Origin: Clostridium tagluense
GTDB taxonomy: Bacteria; Bacillota; Clostridia; Clostridiales; Clostridiaceae
Assembly (NCBI RefSeq): GCF_003865095.1
Contig: NZ_BHYK01000010.1
Span: 82,368-146,367, forward strand
Direction of reading: 5' to 3'
DNA length: 64,000 nt
Made by a program: the position numbers and the translations under genes. Position 1 is the first letter of the stretch, and each line of letters starts with the position of its first letter. The notes beneath the pieces were generated by a model. It was given only the letters and a program-made list of their open reading frames with translations, searched no databases and was not told the origin of the DNA. Shown here in pieces: positions 7,756 to 16,276 of the stretch.

Positions 7756-7795
7756 ATTATACCATATATATGTAAAAGAATCAAACCTATGTTCG
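7756..7795 (-). promoter_or_regulatory. lexA promoter with SOS box
   Basis: Read on the minus strand: CGAACATAGGTTTG (7782-7795) is a LexA box of the Gram-positive CGAAC-4-GTTCG type with one mismatch. -35 TTGATT (7779-7784) overlaps it, a 17-bp spacer follows, and the -10 TATAAT (7756-7761) has an extended TGG. Confidence 0.85.
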
Positions 7796-7893
7796 TCTTT
7801 CAGGCAAAATGTATTAGTGCTTAAAATTCATATTTTCTAAATGCTGAAATATAATTAAAATGTATATAATTGAATCTATAAAATAGTTTTTGT

Positions 7894-7922
7894 TTGATTA
7901 TTGGAGTATTATTTGTTATACT
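7894..7922 (+). promoter_or_regulatory. Promoter of the Cys/acidic protein gene
   Basis: TTGATT (7894-7899), 17-bp spacer, TATACT (7917-7922), 44 bp before the start codon. Confidence 0.6.
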
Positions 7923-7965
7923 TATCTATTATGAAGTATTTTAAATTAATGGAGCGTGGTGTTGT

Positions 7966-8454
7966 ATGGCTAAAAATTGTATATTTAATGATAAGAAAAT
8001 TTGTAGCAATTGTGGGGAATGTGAAGTCTGTGAATTGAATTCCAATAAAAAATGTAATAATTGTGGAAAATGCTTAGAACTCGAAGGCTATGATGTTAAA
8101 GCCATAAAAATTGATGAAGTTTTTGAGGCCGAAGAGTTAGAAGAAGAATTGGAAGATGATTTTTATGATAAGGATGTAATTAACTTATCTGAAGTAGAAG
8201 AAAATAATAGTGAAAATGAAAATCAAGACCTATCAGACTCAGAAGGACTAATTGAATTTGATGAATATAATTCATTGTTAGCAGAGCAAGAACACTCTAA
8301 CATAGATAAGGATGATTTTATACCTGAAAATGAGGAAGTTTGGGAATATATAGATGATATAGACGGGATGAAAGACCTTCTTGAAAATGAAGATGATAAT
8401 TCAGATTTACTTCATGAGGAGTTTCCAGGACTTATAAGAGTAAGAAAAATATAA
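7966..8454 (+). CDS. Cys-cluster plus acidic-tail hypothetical protein
   Basis: A 162-residue protein. Residues 5-37 hold eight cysteines in C-x-x-C and C-x-C type spacings (CSNCGECEVC and CNNCGKC), suggesting zinc or an iron-sulfur cluster. The remaining residues are extremely acidic (runs such as EELEEELEDDF). I do not recognise a named family. Its place between lexA and the Xer-like recombinase looks like backbone, and it has its own promoter. A role in DNA or RNA metabolism is speculation from the neighbourhood alone. Confidence 0.7.
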   Translation: MAKNCIFNDKKICSNCGECEVCELNSNKKCNNCGKCLELEGYDVKAIKIDEVFEAEELEEELEDDFYDKDVINLSEVEENNSENENQDLSDSEGLIEFDEYNSLLAEQEHSNIDKDDFIPENEEVWEYIDDIDGMKDLLENEDDNSDLLHEEFPGLIRVRKI

Positions 8455-8555
8455 ATATATACTTTTTTTATTATTTAAGAAATATTTTTATGTGCAAAAA
8501 AAAAGTATATATTACGTATAATGCATTAATAGTAATATATACTTTTTTCTTTTTT
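8455..8555. terminator. A/T-rich bidirectional terminator region
   Basis: ATATATACTTTTTTT (8455-8469) pairs with AAAAAAAAGTATATAT (8496-8511), and a third ATATATACTTTTTT copy lies at 8536-8549. It lies between the convergent Cys/acidic gene and the recombinase gene. Confidence 0.6.
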
Positions 8556-9552
8556 ATTCATCAGAAAGTGGGTTTGATTTAACTGCATTTCTTAATTTAT
8601 CATTATCTACGTGAGTATATATTTGGGTAGTAGATATATTTTCATGACCTAAAATTTCTTGCAGACTTCTGATATCAACATTACCATACTTATACATAAG
8701 AGTAGCAGAGGTATGCCTTAATTTATGAGGAGTATATTTATTTTTATTAAGGCCAGCGTTGCCTATATGTTTTTTTACAATCCTTTCTACAGTTCTTTTA
8801 TTAATTCTGCCAAATTTACCGCTTATAAAAAGGGCATCTTTATCCTCAGGATGAATTTTTTCTAAATCTGCATTTCTAATAGGTAAATATTTATATATTG
8901 CCTTTAATGAAGCCTTATTTAAATAGATGGTTCTTTCTTTATTTCCTTTTCCAATAATAGATAGGGTATCATTTTTCATATCAGAGATATTTATACTACA
9001 AAGCTCCGATAGTCTGAGACCACAATTCAAAAAGAGTGTAATCATACTATGGTCGCGAATAGAATGTTTGTCTCTAGATGTAGTTGCATCTAGCAGGGTC
9101 TTGCTTTCATCTAAGGTTAAGAAAACAGGGCTTCGCTTGCCTAATTTGGGTGACTCTAGATCTATTGATGGATCTATATTTAGCACTTTGGCTTTAGTGG
9201 TTAAATACTTAAATAGGGACTTTATAGATGCAATTTTTCTTGCTTTAGCATAGTTTCCATTAGCCCTAGATTTTCCAAGATAGGAGATAAAGGCATATAA
9301 GTCCTGTAATGTAAGGGTCTTTAATGTATCTAGAGTTAAGTCCTTAATACTAATTTCCTCAATGTGCAGAACTTTATCTGAGGGTACTAAGCCTTTATAC
9401 ATTTTCAAAAACTTTAGCAATAATGATAAATCTGCAGTGTACGCAACAATAGTAGCCACAGAACAGCCTTTAATAGTAGATAAATAATTAAAATAATCAT
9501 TTAGAAACGCAGGGAGTTCATTGTTATAAATAGTATTTATATCAGATTTCAT
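8554..9552 (-). CDS. xerC: Xer-type tyrosine recombinase
   Basis: A 332-residue site-specific recombinase. The N-terminal SAM-like core-binding domain spans about residues 13-125 (ATIVAYTADLSLLLKFL), the catalytic domain about 145-320. All catalytic residues are visible: Arg180 (NCGLRLSEL), Lys202 (GKGNKER), His276 and Arg279 (TPHKLRHT), His303 (LGHENISTTQIY) and nucleophile Tyr312. I see no extra insertion of the integron-integrase kind. The ATG at 9552 follows GGAGG by 5 nt. A perfect 15-6-15 inverted repeat lies 20 bp upstream. It may be the chromosome-dimer-resolution Xer or a specialised paralogue; the context (lexA, purB) suggests backbone. Confidence 0.85.
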   Translation of the reverse strand: MKSDINTIYNNELPAFLNDYFNYLSTIKGCSVATIVAYTADLSLLLKFLKMYKGLVPSDKVLHIEEISIKDLTLDTLKTLTLQDLYAFISYLGKSRANGNYAKARKIASIKSLFKYLTTKAKVLNIDPSIDLESPKLGKRSPVFLTLDESKTLLDATTSRDKHSIRDHSMITLFLNCGLRLSELCSINISDMKNDTLSIIGKGNKERTIYLNKASLKAIYKYLPIRNADLEKIHPEDKDALFISGKFGRINKRTVERIVKKHIGNAGLNKNKYTPHKLRHTSATLMYKYGNVDIRSLQEILGHENISTTQIYTHVDNDKLRNAVKSNPLSDE

Positions 9553-9571
9553 AGGTACCTCCAAAATATAT

Positions 9572-9607
9572 AATAATGTCGTGAAACTTACATTTCACGA
9601 CATTATT
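9572..9607. promoter_or_regulatory. Perfect 15-6-15 inverted repeat upstream of xerC-like gene
   Basis: AATAATGTCGTGAAA (9572-9586), spacer CTTACA, TTTCACGACATTATT (9593-9607). The arms are perfectly complementary. Two arms around a 6-bp centre is the architecture of a tyrosine-recombinase crossover site, and it lies in the recombinase gene's 5' leader. It could instead be an operator or an RNA hairpin. There is no T-run. Confidence 0.6.
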
Positions 9608-9736
9608 ATTCTACAAGAGGGGGGCAAAATCCTGCTTATTTTTAAAAATACTTTAATTTATTTTTTTATTATTGTAAATTTATTTATCTTGCAATGTAAT
9701 CTATATGGTTCCTGTTAAAACTATAGTTAAAATTAA

Positions 9737-9771
9737 GAAGCTATCAGTTTTATATCACTGATAGCTTCTTT
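9737..9771 (-). terminator. Terminator after purB
   Basis: GAAGCTATCAG (9737-9747) pairs fully with CTGATAGCTTC (9758-9768), 50 bp beyond the purB stop. Between it and the palindrome, 9608-9736 shows no gene. Confidence 0.8.
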
Positions 9772-9819
9772 AGTCTAATTTCTATTGTTTCTAAACATAT
9801 GTCATATTCATATCAATGA

Positions 9820-11250
9820 TTATACGTTTATAGAAGTTTCCACACCGATTGCATCTTTATTTGCTTCTAATATTGGATTTACATATTCCTCTATAAATTC
9901 TACAACTTGACTTGGAGCTCTACCTATAAATTTAATTGGGTCAATTACTGCTAGAATCTCTTCTTTTGACATTTTAAAGCTATCATCATTTATAATTCTG
10001 TCTATAAGATCATTATTTAAGCCTTCTTCTTTAACGCGTCTTGCTGCAGCCATAGAATGAACTCTAATGCTTTCATGAAGCTCTTGTCTGTCCCCGCCCC
10101 TTTTAACTGCTTCCATAAGAATATTTTCTGTAGCCATAAATGGAAGCTCACTGTTTACATGAGCAGTAATTACTTTTTCATACACTACCATATTTCCTGC
10201 TATGTTCATATATAGATTCAATACTCCATCAAGAGCGAGGAAAGCCTCAGCTACGGATATTCTTTTATTAGCTGAATCATCTAATGTTCTTTCAAACCAT
10301 TGTGTTGAAGCTGTTATAGCTGGATTTAATGAATCTATTATAATATATCTTGCTAGTGAGCTAATTCTCTCAGAACGCATAGGATTTCTCTTATATGCCA
10401 TTGCAGAGGAGCCGATTTGACTTTTTTCAAAAGGTTCTTCTACTTCTTTCATACTTTGAAGTAATCTTAAATCATTACTGAATTTATATGCACTTTGAGC
10501 TATTTCTGAAAGTGTATTTAATATTATTGAGTCTACTTTTCTAGAATAAGTTTGACCAGTAACGGGATATGTATTTTCAAAACCCATTTTATTGGCTACA
10601 AATTTATCTAAGTCCTTTACTTTTTTATCATCATTATCAAATAAATTCATAAAGCTTGCCTGGGTTCCTGTTGTTCCTTTAACCCCTAGTAGCTTAATGT
10701 TATCTATTACAAAGTCTAAATTTTCTAGATCCATTATTAATTCTTGAATCCATAGAGTTGCTCTTTTACCTACAGTAGTTAATTGAGCTGGTTGTAAATG
10801 AGTAAAACCCAAAGTAGGAACATCTTTATACTTTGTTGCAAATTTCGAAGATTTACTTATTACATTAATTAGTTTCTTTTTAATTAATAATAATGCTTTT
10901 TTCATTACAATCAAATCAGTGTTATCCCCTACGTAGCAACTAGTAGCTCCTAGATGGATAATTCCCTTTGCACCCGGACATTGAACCCCATATGCATATA
11001 CATGGCTCATTACATCGTGTCTTATCTCTTTTTCCTTTTCTTCTGCAACTTCATAATTTACATCATCTACAAAAGATCTAAGTTCTTCAACTTGAGCCTG
11101 CGTAATATTAACTCCTAGTAACCTTTCGCCTTCAGCTAGGGCAACCCAAAGCTTTCTCCAAGTTTTAAATTTCATGTCATCTGAAAATAAATAACTCATC
11201 TCTTTTGATGCATATCTACTGTTTAACGGTGTATTATAAGAATTTCTCAT
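9820..11250 (-). CDS. purB: Adenylosuccinate lyase
   Basis: A 476-residue enzyme of the fumarase/aspartase superfamily. It cleaves SAICAR to AICAR and adenylosuccinate to AMP in purine synthesis. The superfamily signature loop is visible as GSSAMAYKRNPMRSE at about residues 288-302, with HLGATSCYVGDNTD at about 101-114 and GFTHLQPAQLTTVGKR at about 150-165 carrying the acid/base histidines. The ATG at 11250 has GGAGG 6 nt upstream. The in-frame extension upstream has no binding site. It appears monocistronic, with a terminator downstream. Confidence 0.95.
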   Translation of the reverse strand: MRNSYNTPLNSRYASKEMSYLFSDDMKFKTWRKLWVALAEGERLLGVNITQAQVEELRSFVDDVNYEVAEEKEKEIRHDVMSHVYAYGVQCPGAKGIIHLGATSCYVGDNTDLIVMKKALLLIKKKLINVISKSSKFATKYKDVPTLGFTHLQPAQLTTVGKRATLWIQELIMDLENLDFVIDNIKLLGVKGTTGTQASFMNLFDNDDKKVKDLDKFVANKMGFENTYPVTGQTYSRKVDSIILNTLSEIAQSAYKFSNDLRLLQSMKEVEEPFEKSQIGSSAMAYKRNPMRSERISSLARYIIIDSLNPAITASTQWFERTLDDSANKRISVAEAFLALDGVLNLYMNIAGNMVVYEKVITAHVNSELPFMATENILMEAVKRGGDRQELHESIRVHSMAAARRVKEEGLNNDLIDRIINDDSFKMSKEEILAVIDPIKFIGRAPSQVVEFIEEYVNPILEANKDAIGVETSINV

Positions 11251-11497
11251 ATTCTGCCTCCATACGTACATATTAAAATATAAAATAAATTTCATTCATA
11301 TTATAGCATACAATATCATTAATAGTAATGAAAATGTTCGTATATTTCTATTGTACTTTCCGAAATATTTTTTAGTATATAGATTTACCTACTACAACAT
11401 TATATATGTTTTATACAAATTATTAAATAGTTCTAAAATAATATATTTCTAATATAATTTAAACAAGTAGAACAATTATAATAGGTTGGGGGTAATT

Positions 11498-11704
11498 ATG
11501 TATAAACTTAATATGATAGACAAACTTTCTTTTATATTTGTATTGATAGGCGCATTAAACTGGGGGCTTTTAGGATTATTGAATTTCAATCTAGTTAGTT
11601 TTATATTTGGATCGGTTCCGTTCCTTGCTAGAGCAATATATATTTTAGTAGGATTATCCGCTGTAAATATTATTGTTTTCATATTTAGGAATAAAAAAAA
11701 TTAG
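11498..11704 (+). CDS. DUF378 family small membrane protein
   Basis: A 68-residue two-pass membrane protein of the DUF378 type. It shows the typical LNMIDKLSFIFVLIGALNWGLLGLLNFNLV start and a second membrane helix ARAIYILVGLSAVNIIVF, ending FRNKKN. The function of the family is unknown. The ATG at 11498 follows GGTTGGGGG. The 247-bp gap from purB is very AT-rich and should contain both divergent promoters. Confidence 0.85.
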   Translation: MYKLNMIDKLSFIFVLIGALNWGLLGLLNFNLVSFIFGSVPFLARAIYILVGLSAVNIIVFIFRNKKN

Positions 11705-11750
11705 CTCCTACTTTCTATAATATTATATGTAATAGTATAATATTTATAGC

Positions 11751-11784
11751 AAAAAGACTCCATAAATTATTATGGAGTCTTTTT
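11751..11784. terminator. Bidirectional terminator
   Basis: AAAAAGACTCCATA (11751-11764) pairs perfectly with TATGGAGTCTTTTT (11771-11784) between the convergent DUF378 and MATE genes. Confidence 0.9.
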
Positions 11785-11815
11785 AAGTATTGAGAATAAA
11801 GAAGATACAGGTTAG

Positions 11816-13222
11816 TTATACTTCCACTGAAGTTTTCTCTTCACTATAGTAGGTACCTTCACTTATAGAAACGGAGGATGTTTCTTCTAAAATGTCGTTT
11901 AAATTTTTATTTTTTATAAGTATAAATAATGACAAAATAAGGGTGACACCTTCGGAAATTGCGGTTGCGAGCCATATGCCAGTTTCACCTAGTATTAAAG
12001 TCATTAAAAACAATGATATACTTATGGCTACTAAACCTCTAGATATAGAAATTATCGTAGCATACTTTGGCTTAGCTATTGATGCAAAGTACCCTGATAT
12101 TAGTATATTGTATCCAACTAAGATAAAAGATAATGAAAATATTCGTAAGGCTCTTATGGAATAATTAAAACTTTCCGCATTTGCAGTTGCATCCATAAAT
12201 ACACCCACGATGCTCGGGGTAAAAACGTTTATGATAATAAATATTAGTATAGATATAAACGCTATAGTTTTTGCACTCATTTTAAATAAAGTATTTAGTG
12301 CTGGCCTATCCCCTTTGCCATAATAGAAGCTTGTTAATGGCTGCATTCCTTGAGTTATTCCTATCATAGTCATAAGTACTAATAGGTTTATATATGAAAT
12401 AATGCTGTAAGTTACAATACCATTGTCACCTAGCTTTTTTAGTATTACTTGATTAAACACATATATAACTATGCCTGTTGTTACTTCTGTTAATCCATCT
12501 GGTAATCCTATAGATAAAATTTCTTTAATTACAGAAAACTTAAATTTACATTTTATAAACTTTAATTTTGATTTTTTTCTACTAAAATGTACTAAATAAA
12601 ATACAGTTGCCATAACTTGAGAAATTCCAGTAGCATAAGCCGCTCCACTTACTCCCCATTGAAATTTAATCACAAATAAATAATCTAAAACTATGTTTAC
12701 TAATGCAGATATTACTACCCCAACTATTGCCAGGTATGGAAAACCATCTATCTTTGTAAGTACCTCTAAACAATAAGATGTCATAAAAAATCCATTAAAT
12801 ATAGTTATTATTTTAAGATATTCAACTACATAAGTCATAGTAGCATCGGTAGCTCCAAGAAAAACAGCTATGCTCTCTAAATTAAGTAGTGTAATTATAA
12901 CTATGGCTACTGCAACTCCTATTATTGCGATAAAATTTATAGTGAAGATTTCATTTGGTTTTTTATTTTCACCTTTGCCTAAATTTATGGCTATAAGAGT
13001 TGAAGCTCCTGTGGCAAAAAATATAGATGTTGCAAATATAAAATTTATAAATGGCATTGCTAAATTTACAGAAGCTAAGGCAAGTGGTCCTACTCCCCAG
13101 CTAACAAATATACCATCTACCATAGTATAAAGTGAGTACACCCACATAGCCACAACTGAAGGTAATAAGTAATTTATAAACTTCTTTCTCATTAGTTTTT
13201 TATGTTTTTTTGCGGAATTCAA
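11816..13222 (-). CDS. MATE family multidrug/sodium antiporter
   Basis: A 468-residue polytopic membrane protein with about 12 hydrophobic helices and the MATE layout: N-terminal basic stretch then SVVAMWVYSLYTMVDGIFVSWGVG, ASTLIAINLGKGE at the end of helix 2, and GITQGMQPLTSFYYGKG in the second half. MATE pumps export cationic drugs in exchange for Na+ or H+. The start is TTG at 13222 with AAGGGGATGA upstream. Transcription starts from a MerR-type promoter (13244-13274) shared with the divergent regulator, so the pump is probably drug-inducible. Confidence 0.9.
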   Translation of the reverse strand: MNSAKKHKKLMRKKFINYLLPSVVAMWVYSLYTMVDGIFVSWGVGPLALASVNLAMPFINFIFATSIFFATGASTLIAINLGKGENKKPNEIFTINFIAIIGVAVAIVIITLLNLESIAVFLGATDATMTYVVEYLKIITIFNGFFMTSYCLEVLTKIDGFPYLAIVGVVISALVNIVLDYLFVIKFQWGVSGAAYATGISQVMATVFYLVHFSRKKSKLKFIKCKFKFSVIKEILSIGLPDGLTEVTTGIVIYVFNQVILKKLGDNGIVTYSIISYINLLVLMTMIGITQGMQPLTSFYYGKGDRPALNTLFKMSAKTIAFISILIFIIINVFTPSIVGVFMDATANAESFNYSIRALRIFSLSFILVGYNILISGYFASIAKPKYATIISISRGLVAISISLFLMTLILGETGIWLATAISEGVTLILSLFILIKNKNLNDILEETSSVSISEGTYYSEEKTSVEV

Positions 13223-13243
13223 AAAATCATCCCCTTTATACTA

Positions 13244-13274
13244 ATGATAAACCTTGGTATAATACTAAGGTCAA
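13244..13274 (-). promoter_or_regulatory. MerR-type promoter/operator for the MATE gene
   Basis: On the minus strand: -35 TTGACC (13269-13274), 19-bp spacer, -10 TATCAT (13244-13249). The spacer contains the near-perfect dyad ACCTTGGTAT / ATACTAAGGT (13251-13271). A 19-bp spacer with a dyad between the boxes is the hallmark of promoters that MerR proteins activate by untwisting. Confidence 0.88.
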
Positions 13275-13325
13275 GCATTTATTGTTAATTCTTATATCTT
13301 TTAGTAATTAAAAAGGAGGATTTTT

Positions 13326-14135
13326 GTGAAAGATTATTATAAAATAGGTGAAATATCTAAAATCTATGGAATAGGTAGAGACTCTCTAATGTACTATGAA
13401 GAGATGGGTATACTAAACCCAGTAAGAGATTCTAATTCTTATAGGCTTTACACTATGAATGATATATGGAAGCTTAATCTAATAAAAGAACTTCGTACCT
13501 TTAACTTTTCTATGGAAAAAATCAAGGAATACATAGCTAATAGAACTATTGCCTCTACTATGGAAATGCTAAAAGAAGAAATATCTCTTATCGATAATAA
13601 GATATTAGATTTAAGCCTGCTTAAAAATACCGTAATAAAAAGAATAGATAATATTAATTATGCTGAAGATAGCACAGAATTAAATGTGGTTAAGGTTATA
13701 TACTTAAAGGAAAGAAAGGCACTTAGACTAGATGGAGAAATTCGCAGGGATGAAGAGGTGGATTATTTAGTAAAAAAGCTTCAAAAGAAATATGAAGATA
13801 AGTTTTATCTTTTAGGTAATACGAAAATAGGCGCAATATACAATTTAGAAAGCTTATGTAAAGGGGTCTATAATGAATATAATTCTGTATTTTTCCTATT
13901 AGATTCTATTGATACAAATTATAACCTAATTCTGAGTAAGGGTTATTACGTAAGTCTTTCGTATAAAGGTCCCTACTCTGATAACAAACAGCATATAGAT
14001 AAAATTTTTAATTTTATTAATGCAAACAATTATAAGATTGTATCGGAACCTATTGAAATATACAAAATTGATATTCATGAAACTAGTATTTCAGATGAAT
14101 TTATAACTGAAATACAAATTCCAATAAGCAAATAA
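13326..14135 (+). CDS. MerR-family regulator with GyrI/BmrR-like effector domain
   Basis: A 269-residue activator. The MerR winged HTH is at about residues 5-70 (YYKIGEISKIYGIGRDSLMYYEEMGIL, then RLYTMNDIWKLNLIKELR), followed by a dimerisation coiled coil at about 75-115, then a C-terminal effector-binding domain of BmrR/GyrI type (residues about 130-265). The start is GTG at 13326 behind AAAGGAGG. It is divergent from the MATE gene with the operator between them, so it should sense a MATE substrate and switch on the pump. It is of similar length to BmrR (about 278). Confidence 0.88.
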   Translation: MKDYYKIGEISKIYGIGRDSLMYYEEMGILNPVRDSNSYRLYTMNDIWKLNLIKELRTFNFSMEKIKEYIANRTIASTMEMLKEEISLIDNKILDLSLLKNTVIKRIDNINYAEDSTELNVVKVIYLKERKALRLDGEIRRDEEVDYLVKKLQKKYEDKFYLLGNTKIGAIYNLESLCKGVYNEYNSVFFLLDSIDTNYNLILSKGYYVSLSYKGPYSDNKQHIDKIFNFINANNYKIVSEPIEIYKIDIHETSISDEFITEIQIPISK

Positions 14136-14150
14136 GCATTCATTGTAAAA

Positions 14151-14188
14151 CAACCACCGTGGGAGTCTAAATCTCCTTTCGGAAGTTG
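14151..14188. terminator. Imperfect hairpin between convergent genes
   Basis: CAACCACCGTGGGAG (14151-14165) pairs with mismatches to CTCCTTTCGGAAGTTG (14173-14188). It probably acts as a terminator for the convergent MerR and symporter genes, although the T-run is weak. Confidence 0.45.
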
Positions 14189-14197
14189 CTATCATTT

Positions 14198-15589
14198 TTA
14201 TCTATGCAAGATATCTTCAATAGCAGGCTTAGATTTATAAAATTTACTCATACCCCAAAGTACAGAAATACTAATGGTTAAACCTATATATATTGAATTT
14301 ATTTTTCCAAGACCTGATAAAATCCATATTAAACTAGCTAGTGGCCCTGCTATTATAGAATATATACCTGCCTTACTTCTTATCTTGTCTTTAAAAAACA
14401 TTGCTGCAAAAACTGGAATAAAAATTGGTGTAGCTCTAAAAATCATAGAAAGGAAACCCCAATCAAGTATCATAGAATCTTTATTAGTTATTACTATTAT
14501 TAAAGTCATAATTCCAATAAAAATTATAGTTCCTCTCAAGATATAAAGTTGTTTTTTATCTCCCGCTTTTTTGTTTATACATTGATTATAAATATCTCTA
14601 ACAAACATAGTTGCAATTCCTAAAGTGAGACCTGCTCCTGTTGCTATAGACGAAATCAGTACAGTTGCGATGCATACCCCACCTAAAACAGGATTTAAAT
14701 AATTCATAAGAAACAAAGGAAATGCTTCACTTGGTATAATACTCGGATGATGAATTCTCATATACATTCCAATCATTGTACATACAATTCCAACTGGAAG
14801 AACTAGAAATGCTACTAAAAAAGCACCTCTTCTTGATGTTTTAGAATTCTTTCCTGCCATTATACATTGAAAATAAGTTTGAGTTGACAATACTCCAACT
14901 ATTGTAGATATTCCAGAAGCTAAATCCGATGACACCCCTCCGCTAAAAAAATTAAACCATGGTTCTTGCGGCAAAACAGAAGTTATATCTCTAATTCCAT
15001 TGAACTTAAAAATTAGTAGTATACCACATATAATACTTGTCCCATATAGAAGAATTGTTTTTACCGCACCTACCATTGTGCTTCCCCAAAAGCCTCCAAA
15101 TACTACATATACTACAAGCAGACATACAACAATTATTGCAGTTTTAGTAATGCTCATACCAAATATTACAGTAAACAAGGCAGTACAGGCTATAATTTGC
15201 CCATTAATATGTATAAACATTCCTATAGATAATAAAATACTAGATACTGTTCTTGCTTTTTTACCATACGTATTTCCTATTACCTGTGGAATTGTTTCTG
15301 CTGATTTTTTATCTACCTGCTTTGAGTAAAATAAGCCCAATATTATACTTGCAATAGAAAGTCCAAGTATAAACCATATTGCTCCAATCCCTCGATTATA
15401 TGCCATCTGAGCCGTTCCTACAGTAGATGCTCCACCTATTATTGAACCCATAAGCACACTTGTAACACCCATGACTCCGAGTTTATTTCCACCTGATGTA
15501 AAATCCTTAGATGTTTTAACTTTTGACTTTGATAAATAACCAATTATTCCGGTTATAACCAATGTAATAATGATACTTATTATAAGCAT
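14198..15589 (-). CDS. Sodium:solute symporter (SSS family)
   Basis: A 463-residue membrane protein with about 13 helices. The SSS pattern is visible: SKVKTSKDFTSGGNKLGV near residues 22-40, GSIIGGASTVGTAQMAYNRGIGAIWF (helix 2, broken), RATPIFIPVFAAMFF near the end. Members import solutes such as amino acids, sugars or pantothenate with Na+. The substrate cannot be told. ATG 15589 follows AAAGGGGAAG. The DTW-domain gene ends 26 bp upstream on the same strand, so the two may be co-transcribed. Confidence 0.85.
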   Translation of the reverse strand: MLIISIIITLVITGIIGYLSKSKVKTSKDFTSGGNKLGVMGVTSVLMGSIIGGASTVGTAQMAYNRGIGAIWFILGLSIASIILGLFYSKQVDKKSAETIPQVIGNTYGKKARTVSSILLSIGMFIHINGQIIACTALFTVIFGMSITKTAIIVVCLLVVYVVFGGFWGSTMVGAVKTILLYGTSIICGILLIFKFNGIRDITSVLPQEPWFNFFSGGVSSDLASGISTIVGVLSTQTYFQCIMAGKNSKTSRRGAFLVAFLVLPVGIVCTMIGMYMRIHHPSIIPSEAFPLFLMNYLNPVLGGVCIATVLISSIATGAGLTLGIATMFVRDIYNQCINKKAGDKKQLYILRGTIIFIGIMTLIIVITNKDSMILDWGFLSMIFRATPIFIPVFAAMFFKDKIRSKAGIYSIIAGPLASLIWILSGLGKINSIYIGLTISISVLWGMSKFYKSKPAIEDILHR

Positions 15590-15614
15590 TATGTACTTCC
15601 CCTTTAGTAGCCTT

Positions 15615-16250
15615 TTAATCTTTTAATTTGTGGCCACTTGCTCCTGCTTTATAACTCCTTAAAAACAGCTTATAAAATTCATCTATAAACTGTGAATTTT
15701 CAATTTCTTTATTTATTTTGAGCACTTCTATTGCAGCCTCTATTGTGCATAAGTTTCCTTCTTTAGCACCTCTTCTTAAATCATATTGAGACTTGAAATT
15801 TGGTTCTAATGAAATCCTAGGTAGTTTCTTTAGATAATCACTTTTTCTCAATATTTTTGCTGCTTCTTTCCAGGTACCATCTATTAAAATAAATGCAGGG
15901 ATCTTTCCCGTATTCTTATACTCGAGTTTTCTACACTGCGCTTGATCATCTTCTACTGGAAATAATAAATATGTTTCGTAGTTTTCATTATTTATGTTTT
16001 CAATTAATTTCTCAGGTTTATTTGTCCTTTCCCAAAGAAAAATCTCAGTTGAATGTGGATTAATGAGCTTCAATAGCCTTGCCGTGTTAGAAGGTCTGTA
16101 AAACTCTCTTTCAGTTGATAAAATCCAAATCTTTGCATTAGTTTCAAGTTGAGCTACGCTATTACAAATGCAATTTATTTTTGGCAAACCACATTTATTA
16201 CAACTATCATATAAACTTGTTATTGGCTTTACTTTATAAATACAATCCAT
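15615..16250 (-). CDS. DTW-domain protein, probable tRNA-uridine aminocarboxypropyltransferase
   Basis: A 211-residue TapT/DTW-family protein. Cys17, Cys20, Cys27 and Cys29 near the N-terminus form a C-x-x-C/C-x-C zinc knuckle (CNKCGLPKINCIC). The DTW box appears as DGTW at residues 124-127 (ILIDGTWKEA). SLEPNFKSQYDLRRGAKEGNL at about 157-177 is the usual following block. The family moves the aminocarboxypropyl group of SAM to uridine in tRNA (acp3U). The first motif residue T is replaced by G, so the consensus is DGTW rather than DTW, a variant also common in family members. Confidence 0.82.
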   Translation of the reverse strand: MDCIYKVKPITSLYDSCNKCGLPKINCICNSVAQLETNAKIWILSTEREFYRPSNTARLLKLINPHSTEIFLWERTNKPEKLIENINNENYETYLLFPVEDDQAQCRKLEYKNTGKIPAFILIDGTWKEAAKILRKSDYLKKLPRISLEPNFKSQYDLRRGAKEGNLCTIEAAIEVLKINKEIENSQFIDEFYKLFLRSYKAGASGHKLKD

Positions 16251-16276
16251 AGTTCCTCCAATCTTTCTACATTTTT

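Noticed and set aside
8554..9552. The tyrosine recombinase as an integron integrase for the cassette-like array
   Set aside because: It has a plain Xer layout with no extra segment of the integron-integrase type between the catalytic boxes, and its neighbours are backbone genes. Its use of the junctions cannot be supported.
9608..9736. A small RNA between xerC and purB
   Set aside because: Only the purB terminator hairpin and AT-rich sequence are visible; no promoter-plus-structure combination.
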